Numbered from the stretch's first letter, positions 46,401 through 59,517 are shown. The stretch is DNA of 64,000 nt from Phycomyces nitens (GCA_022702545.1 JAHRBC010000007.1:1364001-1428000), one strand, 5' to 3'. Numbers and translations are program-made. The notes: a model not told the origin generated them from the sequence alone.

Positions 46401-48351
46401 CCAGTGTTTTCTCAATTCCTGCCATATGCTCAACACAGGCTGTGACACATATCGCTCAACTGTGGCTTTATTGGTACCTTCGGGTTCTCCCATAAACTGA
46501 TTTTGGTTAGAGGTCTGCAGCACAACATTTTGTACACACCATTACCACGTCGCAGTGACAAATTTAAGGTTATTCCATTTTTATGTTCAAAGCCTTGCTC
46601 AGTGCGACAACAGCACTACGAAATTAATCCCTTTTTTCCTCGGATTTATGCAACGGCCAAACATACTGGATAAACCCACTTGGCATTCTTGTTTAGGCGT
46701 CCTTTATAATAATAATAATAATAATAATAAATGCAAATGCTACACTGCAAAAGACATTCATCATTTAACCAGAACCAATACCAAATTATCGCTCTAAAAC
46801 TTACAGCCGTACATTGACCAACAATACACATTTGGCTCGCAAAAAGTGTATATACATATATATATATCCTTATTATCACTGAAATTACAATATTTTGTAT
46901 CGAAATCCCTATTGTTTCTCAAGTGCATATAAACCACATTTTTGAATTACAATAAGCTATACACCTCAACTGACATATTATATTCTTCTTCTTTCAGAAA
47001 ACACCGAGTTCTTGAGAATGTTTAGCTGAAATTCAGACTGTACGCGGCCCACTTTATCTCCACATATCCATCATTTTGATTTGTACTTTTGGGTACTGTT
47101 TAAACTAGAATGTAGCCATCAAGTGCAATACGGATATCGTATAGATCTTTTTCTTTTTCTTTTTCTTTTAAATTCCTAAAAACGTTTGTCTATATTCTTT
47201 TCTAAAACAACTTTTTGGTTGATTTGTATGTTACAATAAGTTTTAAAATCAAAATATCAGGTCCAATGCCACCAAATAAAATACCCACAGCATTTTATAC
47301 CCTAGGCTATATTGGATTGCAATGCGCATATATGCATATACTCTTGTGCCCAAAGGTTCCAGACTTGTACGATTTTGCATGTTGATAAAAAAAACATAAA
47401 TGTAGATAAATCATTTGGAATGACTTGATTCCAGCATAGAGTGGATATCTCTAGAATATCGAACAGAGGCTATGCATGTCCTTTGAACGATACCAAGTAA
47501 GCAATTGGGATATATAACGAGTATCAATGGCAATGCAAAATTGTAGCCTTGCATGCCTTTGAAAATTCATTCCAATTGTCCTGTTTATTATTATTATTAT
47601 TGGCGCTAATCAATCAAGTATTGTTCCCCAGAGATCCTGGAACCCGTCTTTCTGTATCCAGCCACTGTTTACAACACATCATTATAAGTTTTATTTTGCA
47701 CAGATGATTGACACTTTTTTTTACTCTATCATTAAAGAAATTGACAACAATTTCTCCAATTTTAATTGGGTTCCTTGTTTGCTTGGTAATAATCCCAGAA
47801 ACTTTTTACTAAAAAAAATACATGGTCAAGATTGATTAAAAATAAAAGTTGTAGAAAAGCTAAACCTGGCTGTTGGTAATTTATCTATTCTAAAATCTGC
47901 TCGTTTATAAAGATATTTCATAGAGTGCCCAGTTTAAAGCAATAAATTGTTTATTTAAAGTATGAAACATCATTATCAGAAACGAGGCCCATGTAGGTCG
48001 CAGTAGTGCCTGCAAACCAGTATTTCAAGGTTAAGTAATGTTTCTCATTGAGCAAATGACAAACCCAATTGTTTAATCATGTCTTTTTATGCGATCCAAG
48101 GTTTCTCACTTTTGAGAGTGCAATGCATGCTGTATATCAGATAAAAAAATCAATCCAATGTTTCGGTTGACAACATGCCCAAAGGATCGTTTTTGATAAA
48201 GAGATCAATTCTTTTCTTGCCTGTTTCTCCAGTGTCTAGTTTTCAGTTAACGTCATATGGAAAGTACGTAAGACACTTTTGACAACCACGAATTGTGCTA
48301 AATATTACCTCGGTATAAAAGCAGCCTTTTCTACGACTCTTTGTTCGTCAA
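43491..48351. other. AT-rich intergenic stretch
   Basis: Nearly 5 kb without a convincing gene. Trinucleotide ATT/AAT runs occur at about 43907-43932, 45996-46021 and 46706-46729, and TA-rich microsatellites at 44588 and 46257-46285. One weak minus-strand coding ghost is listed at 46395-46640. The left border of the tandem array lies at about 48350. Confidence 0.5.
46395..46640 (-). pseudogene. possible 3' end of a decayed gene
   Basis: A minus frame (about 46510-46395) reads GEPEGTNKATVERYV and SIWQELRKHWKSIK before a TAA, with plausible protein composition. Upstream (46620-46560) another frame contains VVALSKALNIK. The frames do not join cleanly and no start exists. The family is unknown. 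Confidence 0.25.
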
Positions 48352-49095
48352 TCATATGGACACAATGTAACCAAACGGCGGTGGAACAGATGGTCGAACT
48401 TTTAAAAGCATCGCATTCTGACCAGTGAGTAATACGGCAGTATTTAATAAAGTGCTAAACATTTCTTCTTTGCAGCCCATCCTATTTGTTGATCCTGGAT
48501 CCAGAAAATACATTGATATGAAATAACTATCAAAAGAAGGGAGAATAGTCGACATGATCTTTGGATACGATAACTTTGAAATTGGAGTGTATGAGGCAAA
48601 GAAATCCTGCAAAGACTATAGCAATGGAGGTATTTCTGACGAGCAAACCAAAGTGCCAAGGCTAACAAAAAGTATACTCAGAAAACGTCTGAATGTGACA
48701 CTTACCAAGCTTAGACAGTTGGAGACCGTTGCACTAATTACCAGTGGTAAGCAAGATTGAGAAAAAAAATCTGGTAGTTGATAATTAATATCCATATAAT
48801 AGGTTTGAATATAAAACTACTGGTTATGAACTTACCAAACGGATATGTATGTCGCCTACAAAATACAGAGGTAGCAACATATCTTTCAAATAAAGGGCTG
48901 TTCGTCGAATTGATCCAAAGATGTCTGCGCATAATCTGGCGCTCTCGATTAACGATGGAGAGAACCATAACAGCGATGACAGAGGCAGATGATGATGAAG
49001 TTTCTTCTTCGTCACTTATTCTGCCTCCTTGTTTTTTTGCTTCCGAGAACAAGTCTCAAAAAAAGACAAAGAGGAAGATCGAGGAGGAAGAATAA
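48352..49095 (+). pseudogene. copy 1 of the PD-(D/E)XK-like gene, internally deleted
   Basis: Retains a piece of exon 3 (48352-48436), the start of exon 4 (from 48476), the second half of exon 6 (to 48746) and all of exon 7 (48803-49095). The sequence runs from exon 4 straight into the middle of exon 6 near 48520-48535, losing the rest of exon 4, exon 5 and the intron with the GC donor. A stop follows in exon 4. The nuclease-like motif (VDMIFGYDNFEIGVYEAKK) survives, and exon 7 is still open. Exons 1-2 are missing altogether. No functional product of the original type is expected. Confidence 0.85.
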
Positions 49096-49898
49096 AAGCC
49101 CTCATACCATGTCTTTTTTTTTCAAAATGTAACTGTGTGTAATCCCTTATGACTTTTTCTTTAATTATATTTGCAATAACTGTACAGACCCACACCAATA
49201 AGAAATACAAGTGGTAGACTCTACCAAACCAAGAATGGGTTTTTTTGTCATTCTGGTTTTCTTACTTTTACATGATATACTTAGAAGATATACTCTTGGC
49301 AATAATTTCCAAGGTGTTGTTGATCTATTTGCATAGCAAGATTTAAATACATAAAAAGTAAAGAAAAAAGGAGAATAATATAATATTGGCTCATTACTTT
49401 GTCGAGAACTAATTAACTCTATGGTTATCTGGTACATATTTGTATAGATTTGTCGTTAGTAGTGCATGTTGTGCCTATAAAATATCTGTTTTGGCTCTGT
49501 AATTTCTAATGACTCGGTATCCTTTAAATCGATAAAAGTATCTGTATTTAAGCCTATTTTGATATTCCAATATACTCTGTATTAACACACTTCACTCGAA
49601 ATCCTTATACAACACTGAAACAATTAATGATTTCTAATGCCTATCCAATAAAATATTTCATTTTAATATAATAAAGAAGCAATGCTTACAGTCTCAAAGA
49701 TGTACAAGCCGGACATCGAAAAGATAGTCACAATAAATTGTGCAGCCCGCAACCTCCTTGTCTCCATACTAAATGAATTGGTGCCCTAATAGCGCTGAAA
49801 ATCAAAAAAGGTGATGATGGAACTCCCATTCCAAACGTGTGTATATCATATAAAACCAAGCAATAAATGCAAAAATTGATTTCTTTTGTGTTCATTCT

Positions 49899-50240
49899 TA
49901 AGTAGATGTAAATGATATTAGATGCGTGTGCTCGCCCTCCATCTCTTCCCTCTTTATGTTTATAAAATCTTTTACTCTTCCTTCTCTTAGGGTCATTACC
50001 CGAGTGGATGTAAATGACATTGCATGCATGTGTTCGCCCTCCATGTCTTCCCTCTTTATGTCTGCGAAACGGTTTGCCTTCTTTCTCTTAGGGTCATTAC
50101 CCAAGTGGATGTAAATGACATTGCATGCACGTGTTTGCCCTCCATGTCTTCCCTCTTTACGTCTGCGAAACCTTTTACTCTCTCTTATTATTCTTTTTTT
50201 TTACGCTCATCGCCAAGTGGATGTGAATGATATTTGATGC
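49899..50240 (+). repeat. ~101-bp minisatellite in array spacer 1
   Basis: The landmark GTGGATGTAAATGA recurs at about 49903, 50004, 50105 and 50217, with the intervening CCTCCATGTCTTCCCTCTTTA and GTCTGCGAAAC segments. Periods are 101, 101 and 112 bp. Frames through it are open for 60-70 codons, but only because the unit has few stops. Confidence 0.88.
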
Positions 50241-52440
50241 ATCTGCCCGCATTAATTGGTTTAACGTCACGAGCCGAAGAACAAACGACCCAGCAGAAGA
50301 ACCGCCGTAATCCAGTCAATACAAGGTTTTTAATAATGCATTTGAAAAGAACTATTTTACCTTTTCAAAGATAAATAATTTTGGCCATGTTACTAACATA
50401 ATGTCTAATTTACAGGGTTTCTAGGAATTATATATTTAAAGAACATGATGATGAAACAACTCCTCCATAAACAGTACTTGCTTGGCCTGATTGCCTTGTA
50501 AAGTATGTGAGGTTTGGCTGAACGTTCACCTCTCTATATATATAATGCCTTTCTTTGGGATACGATTCTTTTATCAAAAGGATCTTAAGCAAAGGGTCCT
50601 AACAAGCGAGCGTCAGTAGCAGACATAGACAATAATAAGAACAAATAAAACAGACAGAGAGTTTGAAAATAGATTCATTTAATATATATGCTTTTCGTTT
50701 AATTGTTTGCTACTATGGAGAGGGGCTGGTAATTGTGCGTCTACTTGCCTTATACAGGGCCATGTCTACTGTTTTTCTAGTCTTAATGTATCATTACCTC
50801 TATCTGTAATATCGTTTGCTCAATATAAATCTAGGTAAATGTCAATAGCCATCTTTGTAGCCCTCTTTATTAGTATTGAGGCCTGTGCCGAGGGAACCCG
50901 CTTTTTACCGCGTTGTTTAACCTTGCTTGTAAACTTTTCTTTGTCGACTTTTACATGACCCTAACTATTCATCTTTTCTCATTACATAGGGTGCAACATC
51001 TGATTTAACGCCCTTTTGGCTTCCTTTCATTTTCGTTGCCACTATTCTTAGCTGCCGTTTGTTGGCCGTTTGGCGCCAACACTGAGCCCCCCATCTTTGA
51101 TGATAAGACTTTCCTCTCCGCCAACATCCTTTTACTTTTCCATCTCCTCTGCCATTTCCAACCTGAGATTTCTTTTGATTTACCAGCCTCGACACGCATA
51201 TGTTAATTATCTACATACAAAACTAGTTTCTAAAAAAAAACACGTTCAAAATCTTGGAAAATAAAGGCGGTGCCATTTGTATCCTTTTCATTGACGAGAA
51301 ACCCCAATAGATCTGAGCTATGGGTCTTAAAACAAACAAACAAAAACAAACAAAGATGACTGATATATTTTGACCATCTTTAAAGCTTTCTTTTTTTATA
51401 CACATACGCCACAAATCACCAATCGTTATAATTAGCTATGCATGTATCCCACTATACAACATGTATATATCAGTAGAGTTTATTAGCAAGTGACCAATAC
51501 CTTTTTACTGAATAATATACTCTTAAACATCCTGTGTCTGTCTCATGGGTTATCTGCTTGGATCAGTTCTGGACACTTGGTCTTGTGTATCTCCCTAAAC
51601 AAAGAAACCATACAAGATAACATTGACAACTTTACCAGCCCACCCGAATATGTGACCAGTTGCTATTTCAGCCCTGTTTGCTCGGAGAACCGAAAAGGTA
51701 CGATCATTCCCCCTTTGAATATCATCCCTATTGAACTATGCACCATAAAAACATGGACACAATAGTCTACAGAGCCCATTATGCAAGATAACCAGCAGTA
51801 AAATACCGAGTGAAACCAGTCGAATGTATCTAGAGACATGTCAAATAAAGTAAAGTCTTTGAGGGATATTATTGGGGGCTTCAAGACTGATCATTTAGTG
51901 TACCGACAATCATTACGCGTTATCTACTCTACAAGTGGTAGCGGATTAATAAGTCCTGTGTGGGAATAATATTTAATTTTTTCTCAAACATTAAGTACCA
52001 TTAAAGAAATGGACTCCTAAGAGTAAATAGAGCCCTGATTATCACATATAATACGCGCTTTTATTTATAGATACTAGCCTAATTACTTGGCGTACTTTAA
52101 CACGTAAAAATATTAGAATATAAACATAATTTTTTTTTCAAAAAAAAAAGAAGATAAAAAGACGCGATTTTGGAAACAAAGCTTCCTCATTAAAACTTCA
52201 TCTTCTCAGAGCCTCTATAAAACTCTACTCTAAAGCTTTTTTTTAATTGACCATCCCTGTTGTATTTGCACATCTATAAGTACGACAAAGACATCTACAA
52301 TCAATCCCAGTGTTCAATATAACTGGTGAAGCCAACACGGACTATGCATTACAACATCAGTATAAAAGGGACAGGAACACAGATTAGCAACATCATCTTA
52401 ATTGATACCAGCTTTTTCTACCTAATTAAAAAAACCACAC

Positions 52441-52448
52441 TATAAAAA
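52441..52448 (+). promoter_or_regulatory. TATA-like box upstream of copy 2
   Basis: TATAAAAA, about 105 bp before the start codon at 52546. Copy 3 lacks this segment. A second TATAAAA (52216-52222) lies farther upstream and is the one kept in copy 3. Confidence 0.4.
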
Positions 52449-52545
52449 GTCTCACTTTACTTACAACATCCCTCTATTTTTATTACCTTTATTATCACAT
52501 TTTATTATATTCCTACCCTAAGTACATCAATCCCAACGCTTTAAA

Positions 52546-54382
52546 ATGGAATCCTCGAGCATAAAATACAGCAAAGGTATGAAAGTAAAAAATATTGTTT
52601 CTACGAGACAATTTTAGTCATTAATACCTTGGTTTTTATCATTATTATAGTTATTGCTTATGCGATGAACCAGTTGAAAGATGCAGGAAAAAGTATCAGT
52701 ATCCATGATGTAGTTTATATATTACGAAACGAGATTATACAAAGCTACACCCCGTCAGACATAAATAGCTTTAAAAGGATCTGGCTGTCAAGAATTACAG
52801 AAACTGCTAGATTGAAAGGCTTTACGCTGGTAAGTTGTATTCCATGTCAATGATAATGCTGGCTAACATTTTTTTAGACAGGAAACAGAAAGCCAGATTG
52901 ATCAGAGATTTCTGAAGAAATCGTAGAACAGCTGGTTCGATACACAGAATCAAAGAGCATGGAGATCAGTGGGAGAATAGCGGAATCTGTTAGTTCCGAG
53001 GCATCGTTCACAAGCCATTCCCACAGCTCTCTAAGCACAACAAGTTCAGTAAAGTCGTCTTTGTCTGCTATTTACAAATAGGAAATAGCAAAGACCTTTA
53101 GCTCTTTGGACAGATCTAACATGTGGACGCTTTCTACTGGAACTGTGGTGGAGTTAAAGATGGAAGAATTCTCAAAAACTTGCAATTTTGACCAGTAAGT
53201 AATATACCAGTATTTAACCAAGTGCTAAACTCTACTTTTTTTGCAGCCCATCCCATTCGTTGATCCTGGATCCGGATGATACATTGACATGGGATGGGAC
53301 CTTTACTAGGCAAGAGTTGGATGAGATCCGTTCATTCAAAGCTCCAGCTTTTGAAATCGTCCCAAAAACAATTATTTCTATGCCAAAGCATCAGGTAAGA
53401 TACTCGTCTATTTGACATGGTATAATACCAATATCTAAACATCTTTTTTTTTAATAATAAGAGCTTGGATCAGATGCACAAAAATGTATCTGAACAATAC
53501 ATCAATCCAAGATCTGATAGCTATAACTATTGGGTAAAAAAGTCCTTGATAGAAGGCTTAGACATTTTAATGTCTAATAAAGCAAGCACGATTGGTGACA
53601 GTGAAGCCGAGATCGTTGATCGAATCTGGAAGATTATTCCTTGGGCCTTCGATCAAGGCGAAATTGTTGCCAAAAGGCAAGTACTTTGTGTAGGCGTGTG
53701 TATTTATAGCTAATATGTTTATAAAAACAATAGGGAGATTACCAGCGAAGTATCCACCAGCCAAATGAACGAGAGAAGAAAACTATCGTCTATCGACAAA
53801 ATTTCTCGTCAAAAGACGGGAAAAAGAGTCGATATGATTTTCAAATACGATAGTTTTGAAATTGGAGTTTATGAGGCGAAGAAATCCTCCAAAGACTATA
53901 GCGATGGAGGGATTTCCGATGAGCGCATCAAGGTGCCAAAAATCATGAAGGGCATGCTCACAAAACTTCTGACTGTGGCACCCAGTCAGCAAAGGCAGTT
54001 GAAGACAATCGGGTTGATTACCAGTGGTAAGCAAGATTGAGAGAAAAACATATTCTGGCAGTTGATAATTAATATCCATATAATAGGTTTGAACATAAAA
54101 CTACTGGCTATGGACTCCCCAAACGGATATGTATGCCGCATACAAAAGACAGAGGCGGCAACATATCCTTCAAACAAAGGGTTGTTCATAAAATTGATCC
54201 AAAGATGTCTGCGTACAATCTGGTGTTCTCGTTTGACGATGGAGAGAACCATCACAATGATGACAGAGGCAGACGATGAAGAAGTGTCTTCTTCGTCACT
54301 TATGCTTCCTCCTTGTTTTTTTTTTGCTTCCGAGAACAAGTCTCAAAAAAAGACAAAAAGGAAGATCGAAGAGGAAGAATAA
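52546..54382 (+). pseudogene. copy 2 of the PD-(D/E)XK-like gene, two nonsense codons
   Basis: All seven exons and splice sites are preserved: 52546-52576, 52651-52829, 52878-53194, 53247-53394, 53462-53676, 53734-54026 and 54087-54382. All phases match copy 3. Exon 3 carries TGA at 52899-52901 (Trp in copy 3) and TAG at 53079-53081 (Gln in copy 3), and lacks three codons of the Ser-rich stretch. Translation would stop after about 77 residues. The nuclease-like core in exon 6 (KRVDMIFKYDSFEIGVYEAKK) is undamaged. The few lesions suggest recent decay, or a sequence kept alive by gene conversion. The intron 53677-53733 has a GC donor as in copy 3. Confidence 0.88.
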
Positions 54383-55231
54383 AAGCCCTCATACCATGCC
54401 TTTTTTTTCAAAATGTAATTTTATGCAATCCCCTATGACTTTTTCTGTAATTCCTTATGACTTTTTTATGTAATTCCTTATGACTTTGTCTGTAATTATA
54501 TTTGCAATAACTGTACAAACCCATACCAATAAGGAATACAAGTGGTAGACTCTACCAAACCAAGAATGGGTCTTTTTTTTGTCATTCTGGTTTTCTTACT
54601 TTTACATGATATACTTGCAAAGATATACTCTTGGCGATAATTTCCAAGGTGTTGTTGATCTATTTGCATGGCAGGATCTAAATACATAAAAAGTAAATAA
54701 AAAGAAGAATAATATAATAGTGGCTCATTACTTTGTCGAGAACTAATTAACTCTATGGTTATCTGGTACATATTTGTATAGATTTGTCGTTAGTAGTGCA
54801 TGTTGTGCCTATAAAATATCTGTTTTGGCTCTGTAATTTCTAATGACTCGGTATCCTTTAAATCGATAAAAGTATCTGTATTTAAGCCTATTTTGATATT
54901 CCAATATACTCTGTATTAACACAATTCACTCGGAATCCTTATACAACACTGAAACAATTAATGATTTCTAATGCCTATCCAATAAAATATTTCATTTTAA
55001 TATAATAAAGAAGCAATGCTTACAGTCTCAAAGATGTACAAGCCGGACATCGAAAAGATAGTCACAATAAATTGTGCAGCCCGCAGCCTCCTTGTCTCCA
55101 TACTAAATGAATTGGTGCCCTAATAGCGCTGAAAATCAAAAAAGGTGATGATGGAACTCCCATTCCAAACGTGTGTATATCATATAAAACCAAGCAATAA
55201 ATGCAAAAATTGATTTCTTTTGTGTTCATTC

Positions 55232-55692
55232 TTAAGTAGATGTAAATGATATTAGATGCGTGTGCTTGCCCTCCATCTCTTCCCTCTTTATGTTTATGAA
55301 ATCTTTTACTCTTCCTTCTCTTAGGGTCATTACCCAAGTGGATGTAAATGACATTGCATGCACGTGTTCGCCCTCCATGTCTTCCCTCTTTACGTCTGCG
55401 AAACCTTTTACTCTCTTTCTTATTATTCTTCTTCTTTTTTACGCTTATCGTCAAGTGGATGTAAATGACATTGCATGCATGTGTTCGCCCTCCATGTCTT
55501 CCCTCTTTATGTCTGCGAAACGGTTTGCCTTCTTTCTCTTAGGGTCATTACCCAAGTGGATGTAAATGACATTGCATGCACGTGTTCGCCCTCCATGTCT
55601 TCCCTCTTTACGTCTGCGAAACCTTTTACTCTCTCTTATTATTATTCTTTTTTTTACGCTCATCGCCAAGTGGATGTAAATGATATTTGATG
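55232..55692 (+). repeat. ~102-117-bp minisatellite in array spacer 2
   Basis: Same family as at 49899 but with one more unit: the landmark occurs at about 55236, 55338, 55455, 55557 and 55670 (periods about 102, 117, 102, 113). Units alternate between two subtypes, one with a longer TTATTATTCTTC insert. Confidence 0.88.
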
Positions 55693-57631
55693 CATCTGCC
55701 CACGTTAGTTGGTTTAACGTCACGAGCCGAAGAACAAACGACCCAGCAGAAGAACCGCCATAATCCAGTCAATACAAGGTTTTTAATAATGCATTTGAAA
55801 AGAACTATTTTACCTTTTCAAAGATAAATAATTTTGGCCATGTTACTAACATAATGTCTAATTTACAGGGCTTCCAGGAATTATATATCTAAGGAACGTG
55901 ATGATGAAACAAATCCTCTATAAACAGCATTTGCTTGGCCCAATTGCCTCGTAAAGTTTATGAGGTTTGACTGAACGTTCATCTCTATATATATAATACC
56001 TTTCTTTGGGATACGATTCTTTTATTAAAAGGACTTTAATCAAAGGATCCTCACAAGTGAGCGCCAGGAGCAGACATAGACAATAATAAGAACAAATAAA
56101 ACAGACAGAGCGTTTGACAATAGATTCCTTTAATATATATGCTTTTTGCTTGATTGTTTGCTACTATAGAGAGGGGCTGGTAATTGTGCGTCTACTTGCC
56201 TTATACAGGGCCATATCTACTGTCTTTCTAGGCTTAATGTATCATTACCTCTATCTGTAATATCGTTTGCTCAATATAAATCTAGGTCAATGTCAATAGC
56301 CATCTTTATAGTCCTCTTTATTAGTATCGAGGCCTGTGCCAATGAAATCAACTTTATACCATGTTGTTTAACCTTGCTTGTGAACTTTTCTTTGTTGACT
56401 TTTACATGATCCTAACTACTCATCTTTTCTCATTGCATGGGGTGCAACTTCTGATTTAACGCCCTTTTGTCTTCCTTTCATTTTCGCTGCCACTATTCTT
56501 AGCTGCCGTCTGTTGGCCATTTGGCGCCAACACTGAGCCCCCATCTTTGATTATAAGCCTTTCCTCTCAGCCAACCTCCTCTACCGTTTCCAACCTGAGC
56601 TTTCTTTTGATTTGCCAGCCTCGACATGTATACATTAATTATCTACATACAAAACTAGTTTCTAAAAAAAAGCATTCAAAATCTTGGAAAATAAAGGTGC
56701 TACCGTTTGTATCCTTTTCATTGACGAGAAATCTCAATAGATCTGAGCTATGAGTCTTGAAGCAAATAAGCAAGATTACTGATATATTTTGACCATCTTT
56801 AAAGCTTTTTTTATACACACATACGCCGCAATCACCAATTGTTATAATTAGTTATACATGTATCCTACTATACATCATGTAAATACCAGTAGAGTTTAAT
56901 AGTAAGTGACCAATACCTTTTTACTGAATAATATAATTTTAAACATCCTGTGTCTGTCTCATGGGTTATCTGCTTGGATCAGTTCTGGACACTTGGTCTT
57001 GTGTATCTCCCTAAACAAAGAAACCATACAAGATAACATTGACAGCTTTACCAGCCCACCCGAATATGTGACCAGTTGCTATTTCAGCCCTGTTTGCTCG
57101 GAGGACGGAAAAAGATACGATCATTCCTCCCCTTGAATATCATGCCTATTGAACCATGTACCATAAAAACATGGACACAACAGTCCACAGATGCCATTCT
57201 ACAAGATAACCAGCAGTAAAATACCGAGTAAAACCAGTCGCATGGATTCAGAATACCAATTAGAGTAGAATCTTTGAGGGGTATTATTGGGGCTTCAAGA
57301 TTGATTATCTAGTGTACCAACGATCATTACACGCTATATACTCTACAAGTGGTAGCGGATTAATAAGCCCTGTGTGTGAATTATATTTAATTATTCTCAG
57401 ACAATAAATACCATCAAAGAAATGAACTCCCGAGATTAAATAGAACCCTGGTTATCACATACCATACGCGCTTTTATTTATAGATATTAGCCTAATTACC
57501 TGGCGTACTTGAACACGTAAAAATATTAGAATATAAACATAATTTTTTAAAAGAGGATAAAAAGGCATGATTTTGGAACAAAACTTCATCTTTAAAACTT
57601 CATCTTTAACACTTCATCTTCTCTAAGCCTC

Positions 57632-57638
57632 TATAAAA
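57632..57638 (+). promoter_or_regulatory. TATA-like box of the intact copy 3
   Basis: TATAAAA, 50 bp before the start codon at 57682. In copy 2 the equivalent box (52216) is 330 bp from the start, because copy 3 has lost about 280 bp of leader between CCATCC and TTTAAAATGG. Confidence 0.45.
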
Positions 57639-57681
57639 CTCTACTCTAAAGCTTTTTAATTGACCATCCTAACATTTTAAA

Positions 57682-59517
57682 ATGGAATCCTCGAGCGTAA
57701 AATACAGCGAAGGTATGAAAGTAAAAATATTGTTTCTACGAGACAACTTTAGCCATTAATATCTTGGTTTTTATCATTATTATAGTTATTGCTAATGCAA
57801 TGAACCAGTTGAAAGATGCAGGAAAAATGATCAGTATCCATGATGTAGTCAATGAACTACAGAACGATATTGTACAAAGCTACACCCCGTCAGACATAAA
57901 TAGCTTTAAAAGGATCTGGCTGTCAAGAATTACCGAAACTGCTAGGTTGAAAGGCTTTACACTGGTAAGCAGTATTCCATGTCAATGATAATGCTGGTTA
58001 AAATTTTTTTTAGACAGGAAACAGAAAGCCTGATTGGTCAGGAATTTCTGAGGAGATCTTGGAAAAGCTGGTTAGATACACAGAGTCAAAGAGTATGGAG
58101 ATCAGTGGGAGAATAGCGGAATCTGTTAGTTCCGAGGCATCGTCCACAAGCCATTCCCACAGCTCTCCAAGCACAGCAAGCGCAACAAGTTCAGTAAAGT
58201 CGTCTTTGTCTGCTATTGACAAGCAGGAAATAGCAAAGATCTTTAGCTCTTTGGACAGATCTAACATGTGGACGCTTTCTACTGGAACTGTGGTGGAGTT
58301 AAAAATGGAAGAATTTTCAAAAGCTTGCAATTTTGACCAGTAAGTAATATACCAGTATTTAACCAAGTGCTAAACTCTACTTTTTTGCAGCCCATCCCAT
58401 TCGTTGATCCTGGATCCGGATGATACATTGACATGGGATGGGACCTTTACTAGGCAAGAGTTGGATGAGATCCGTTCATTCAAAGCTCCAGCTTTTGAAA
58501 TCGTCCCAAAAACAATTATTTCTCTCCCAAAACATCAGGTAAGATACTTGCCTATTTGACATGGTGTAATACTAATATCTAAACATCCTTTTTTTAATAA
58601 TAAGAGCTTGGATCAGATGCACAAAAATGTATCTGAACAATACATCAATCCAAGATCTGATAGCTATAACTATTGGGTAAAAAAGTCCTTGATAGAAGGC
58701 TTAGACATTTTAATGTCTAATAAAGCAAGCACGATTGGTGACAGTGAAGCCGAGATCGTTGATCGAATCTGGAAGATTATTCCTTGGGCCTTTGATCAAG
58801 GCGAAATTGTTGCCAAAAGGCAAGTACTTTGTGTAGGCGTGTGTATTTATAGCTAATATGTTTATAAAAACAATAGGGAGATTACCAGCGAGGTCTCCAC
58901 CAGCCAAATGAACGAGAGAAAAAAACTATCGTCTATCGACAAAATTTCTCGTCAAAAGACGGGAAAAAGAGTCGATATGATCTTTAAATACGATAGTTTT
59001 GAAATTGGAGTTTATGAGGCGAAGAGATCCTCCAAAGACTATAGCGATGGAGGGATTTCCGATGAGCGTATCAAGGTGCCAAAAATCATGAAGGGCATGC
59101 TCACAAAACTTCTGACTGTGGCACCCAGTCAGCAAAGGCAGTTGAAGACAATTGGATTGATTACCAGTGGTAAGAAAGATTGAGAAAAAAATAAGGCAGT
59201 TGATAATTAATATCCATATAATAGGTTTGAACATAAAACTACTGGTTATGGACTCCCCAAACGGATATGTATGCCGCCTACAAAAGACAGAGGCGGCAAC
59301 ATATCCTTCAAACAAAGGGTTGTTCCTAAAATTGATCCAAAGATGTCTGCGCACAATCTGGTGTTCTCGTTTGACGATGGAGAGAACCATCACAATGATG
59401 ACAGAGGCAGATAATGATGAAGTATCTTCTTCGTTATTTATGCTTCCTCCTTGTTTTTTTGCTTCCGAGAACAAGTCTCAAAAAAAGACAAAGAGGAAGA
59501 TTGAGGAGGAGGAATAA
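57682..59517 (+). CDS. PD-(D/E)XK nuclease-like protein (intact copy 3)
   Basis: The product is 494 aa from seven exons: 57682-57712, 57786-57964, 58014-58339, 58391-58538, 58605-58819, 58877-59169 and 59225-59517. The frame closes throughout. The N-terminal 70 residues contain ISIHDVVNELQNDIV. A Ser/Thr-rich linker (about 108-140, SHSHSSPSTASATSS) follows. The second half carries the core motif GKRVDMIFKYDSFEIGVYEAKR, with Asp333, Glu347 and Lys349 placed as in PD-(D/E)XK folds. Next come KVPKIMKGMLTKLL and LKTIGLITSGLNIKLL. The tail ends in a basic then acidic run (KKTKRKIEEEE), a possible nuclear signal. Similar proteins seem common in Mucorales genomes, by memory and unverified. Function unknown; DNA cleavage is an inference. 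The intron 58820-58876 uses a GC donor. Confidence 0.82.

Larger units (their letters stand above)
49096..52545. other. array spacer after copy 1
   Basis: AT-rich, homologous to 54383-57681. It contains the ~100-bp minisatellite (49899-50240) and several short frames conserved in both spacers but without start codons or consistent ends. No gene is supported. Confidence 0.55.
54383..57681. other. array spacer after copy 2
   Basis: Homologous to the spacer after copy 1, with an expanded minisatellite (55232-55692) and a 3'-flank stretch in which TTCCTTATGACTTTTT-like units are repeated (about 54431-54498). No gene is supported. Confidence 0.55.

Noticed and set aside
49898..50104. Repetitive frames through the minisatellite on both strands
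   Set aside because: Open only because the ~100-bp unit lacks stops; no start or splice structure and the number of units differs between spacers.
51490..51765. Frame conserved in both array spacers (51490 and 56906)
   Set aside because: It starts with GTG, has no ATG, and ends differently in the two spacers because of an indel; conservation is explained by recent duplication.
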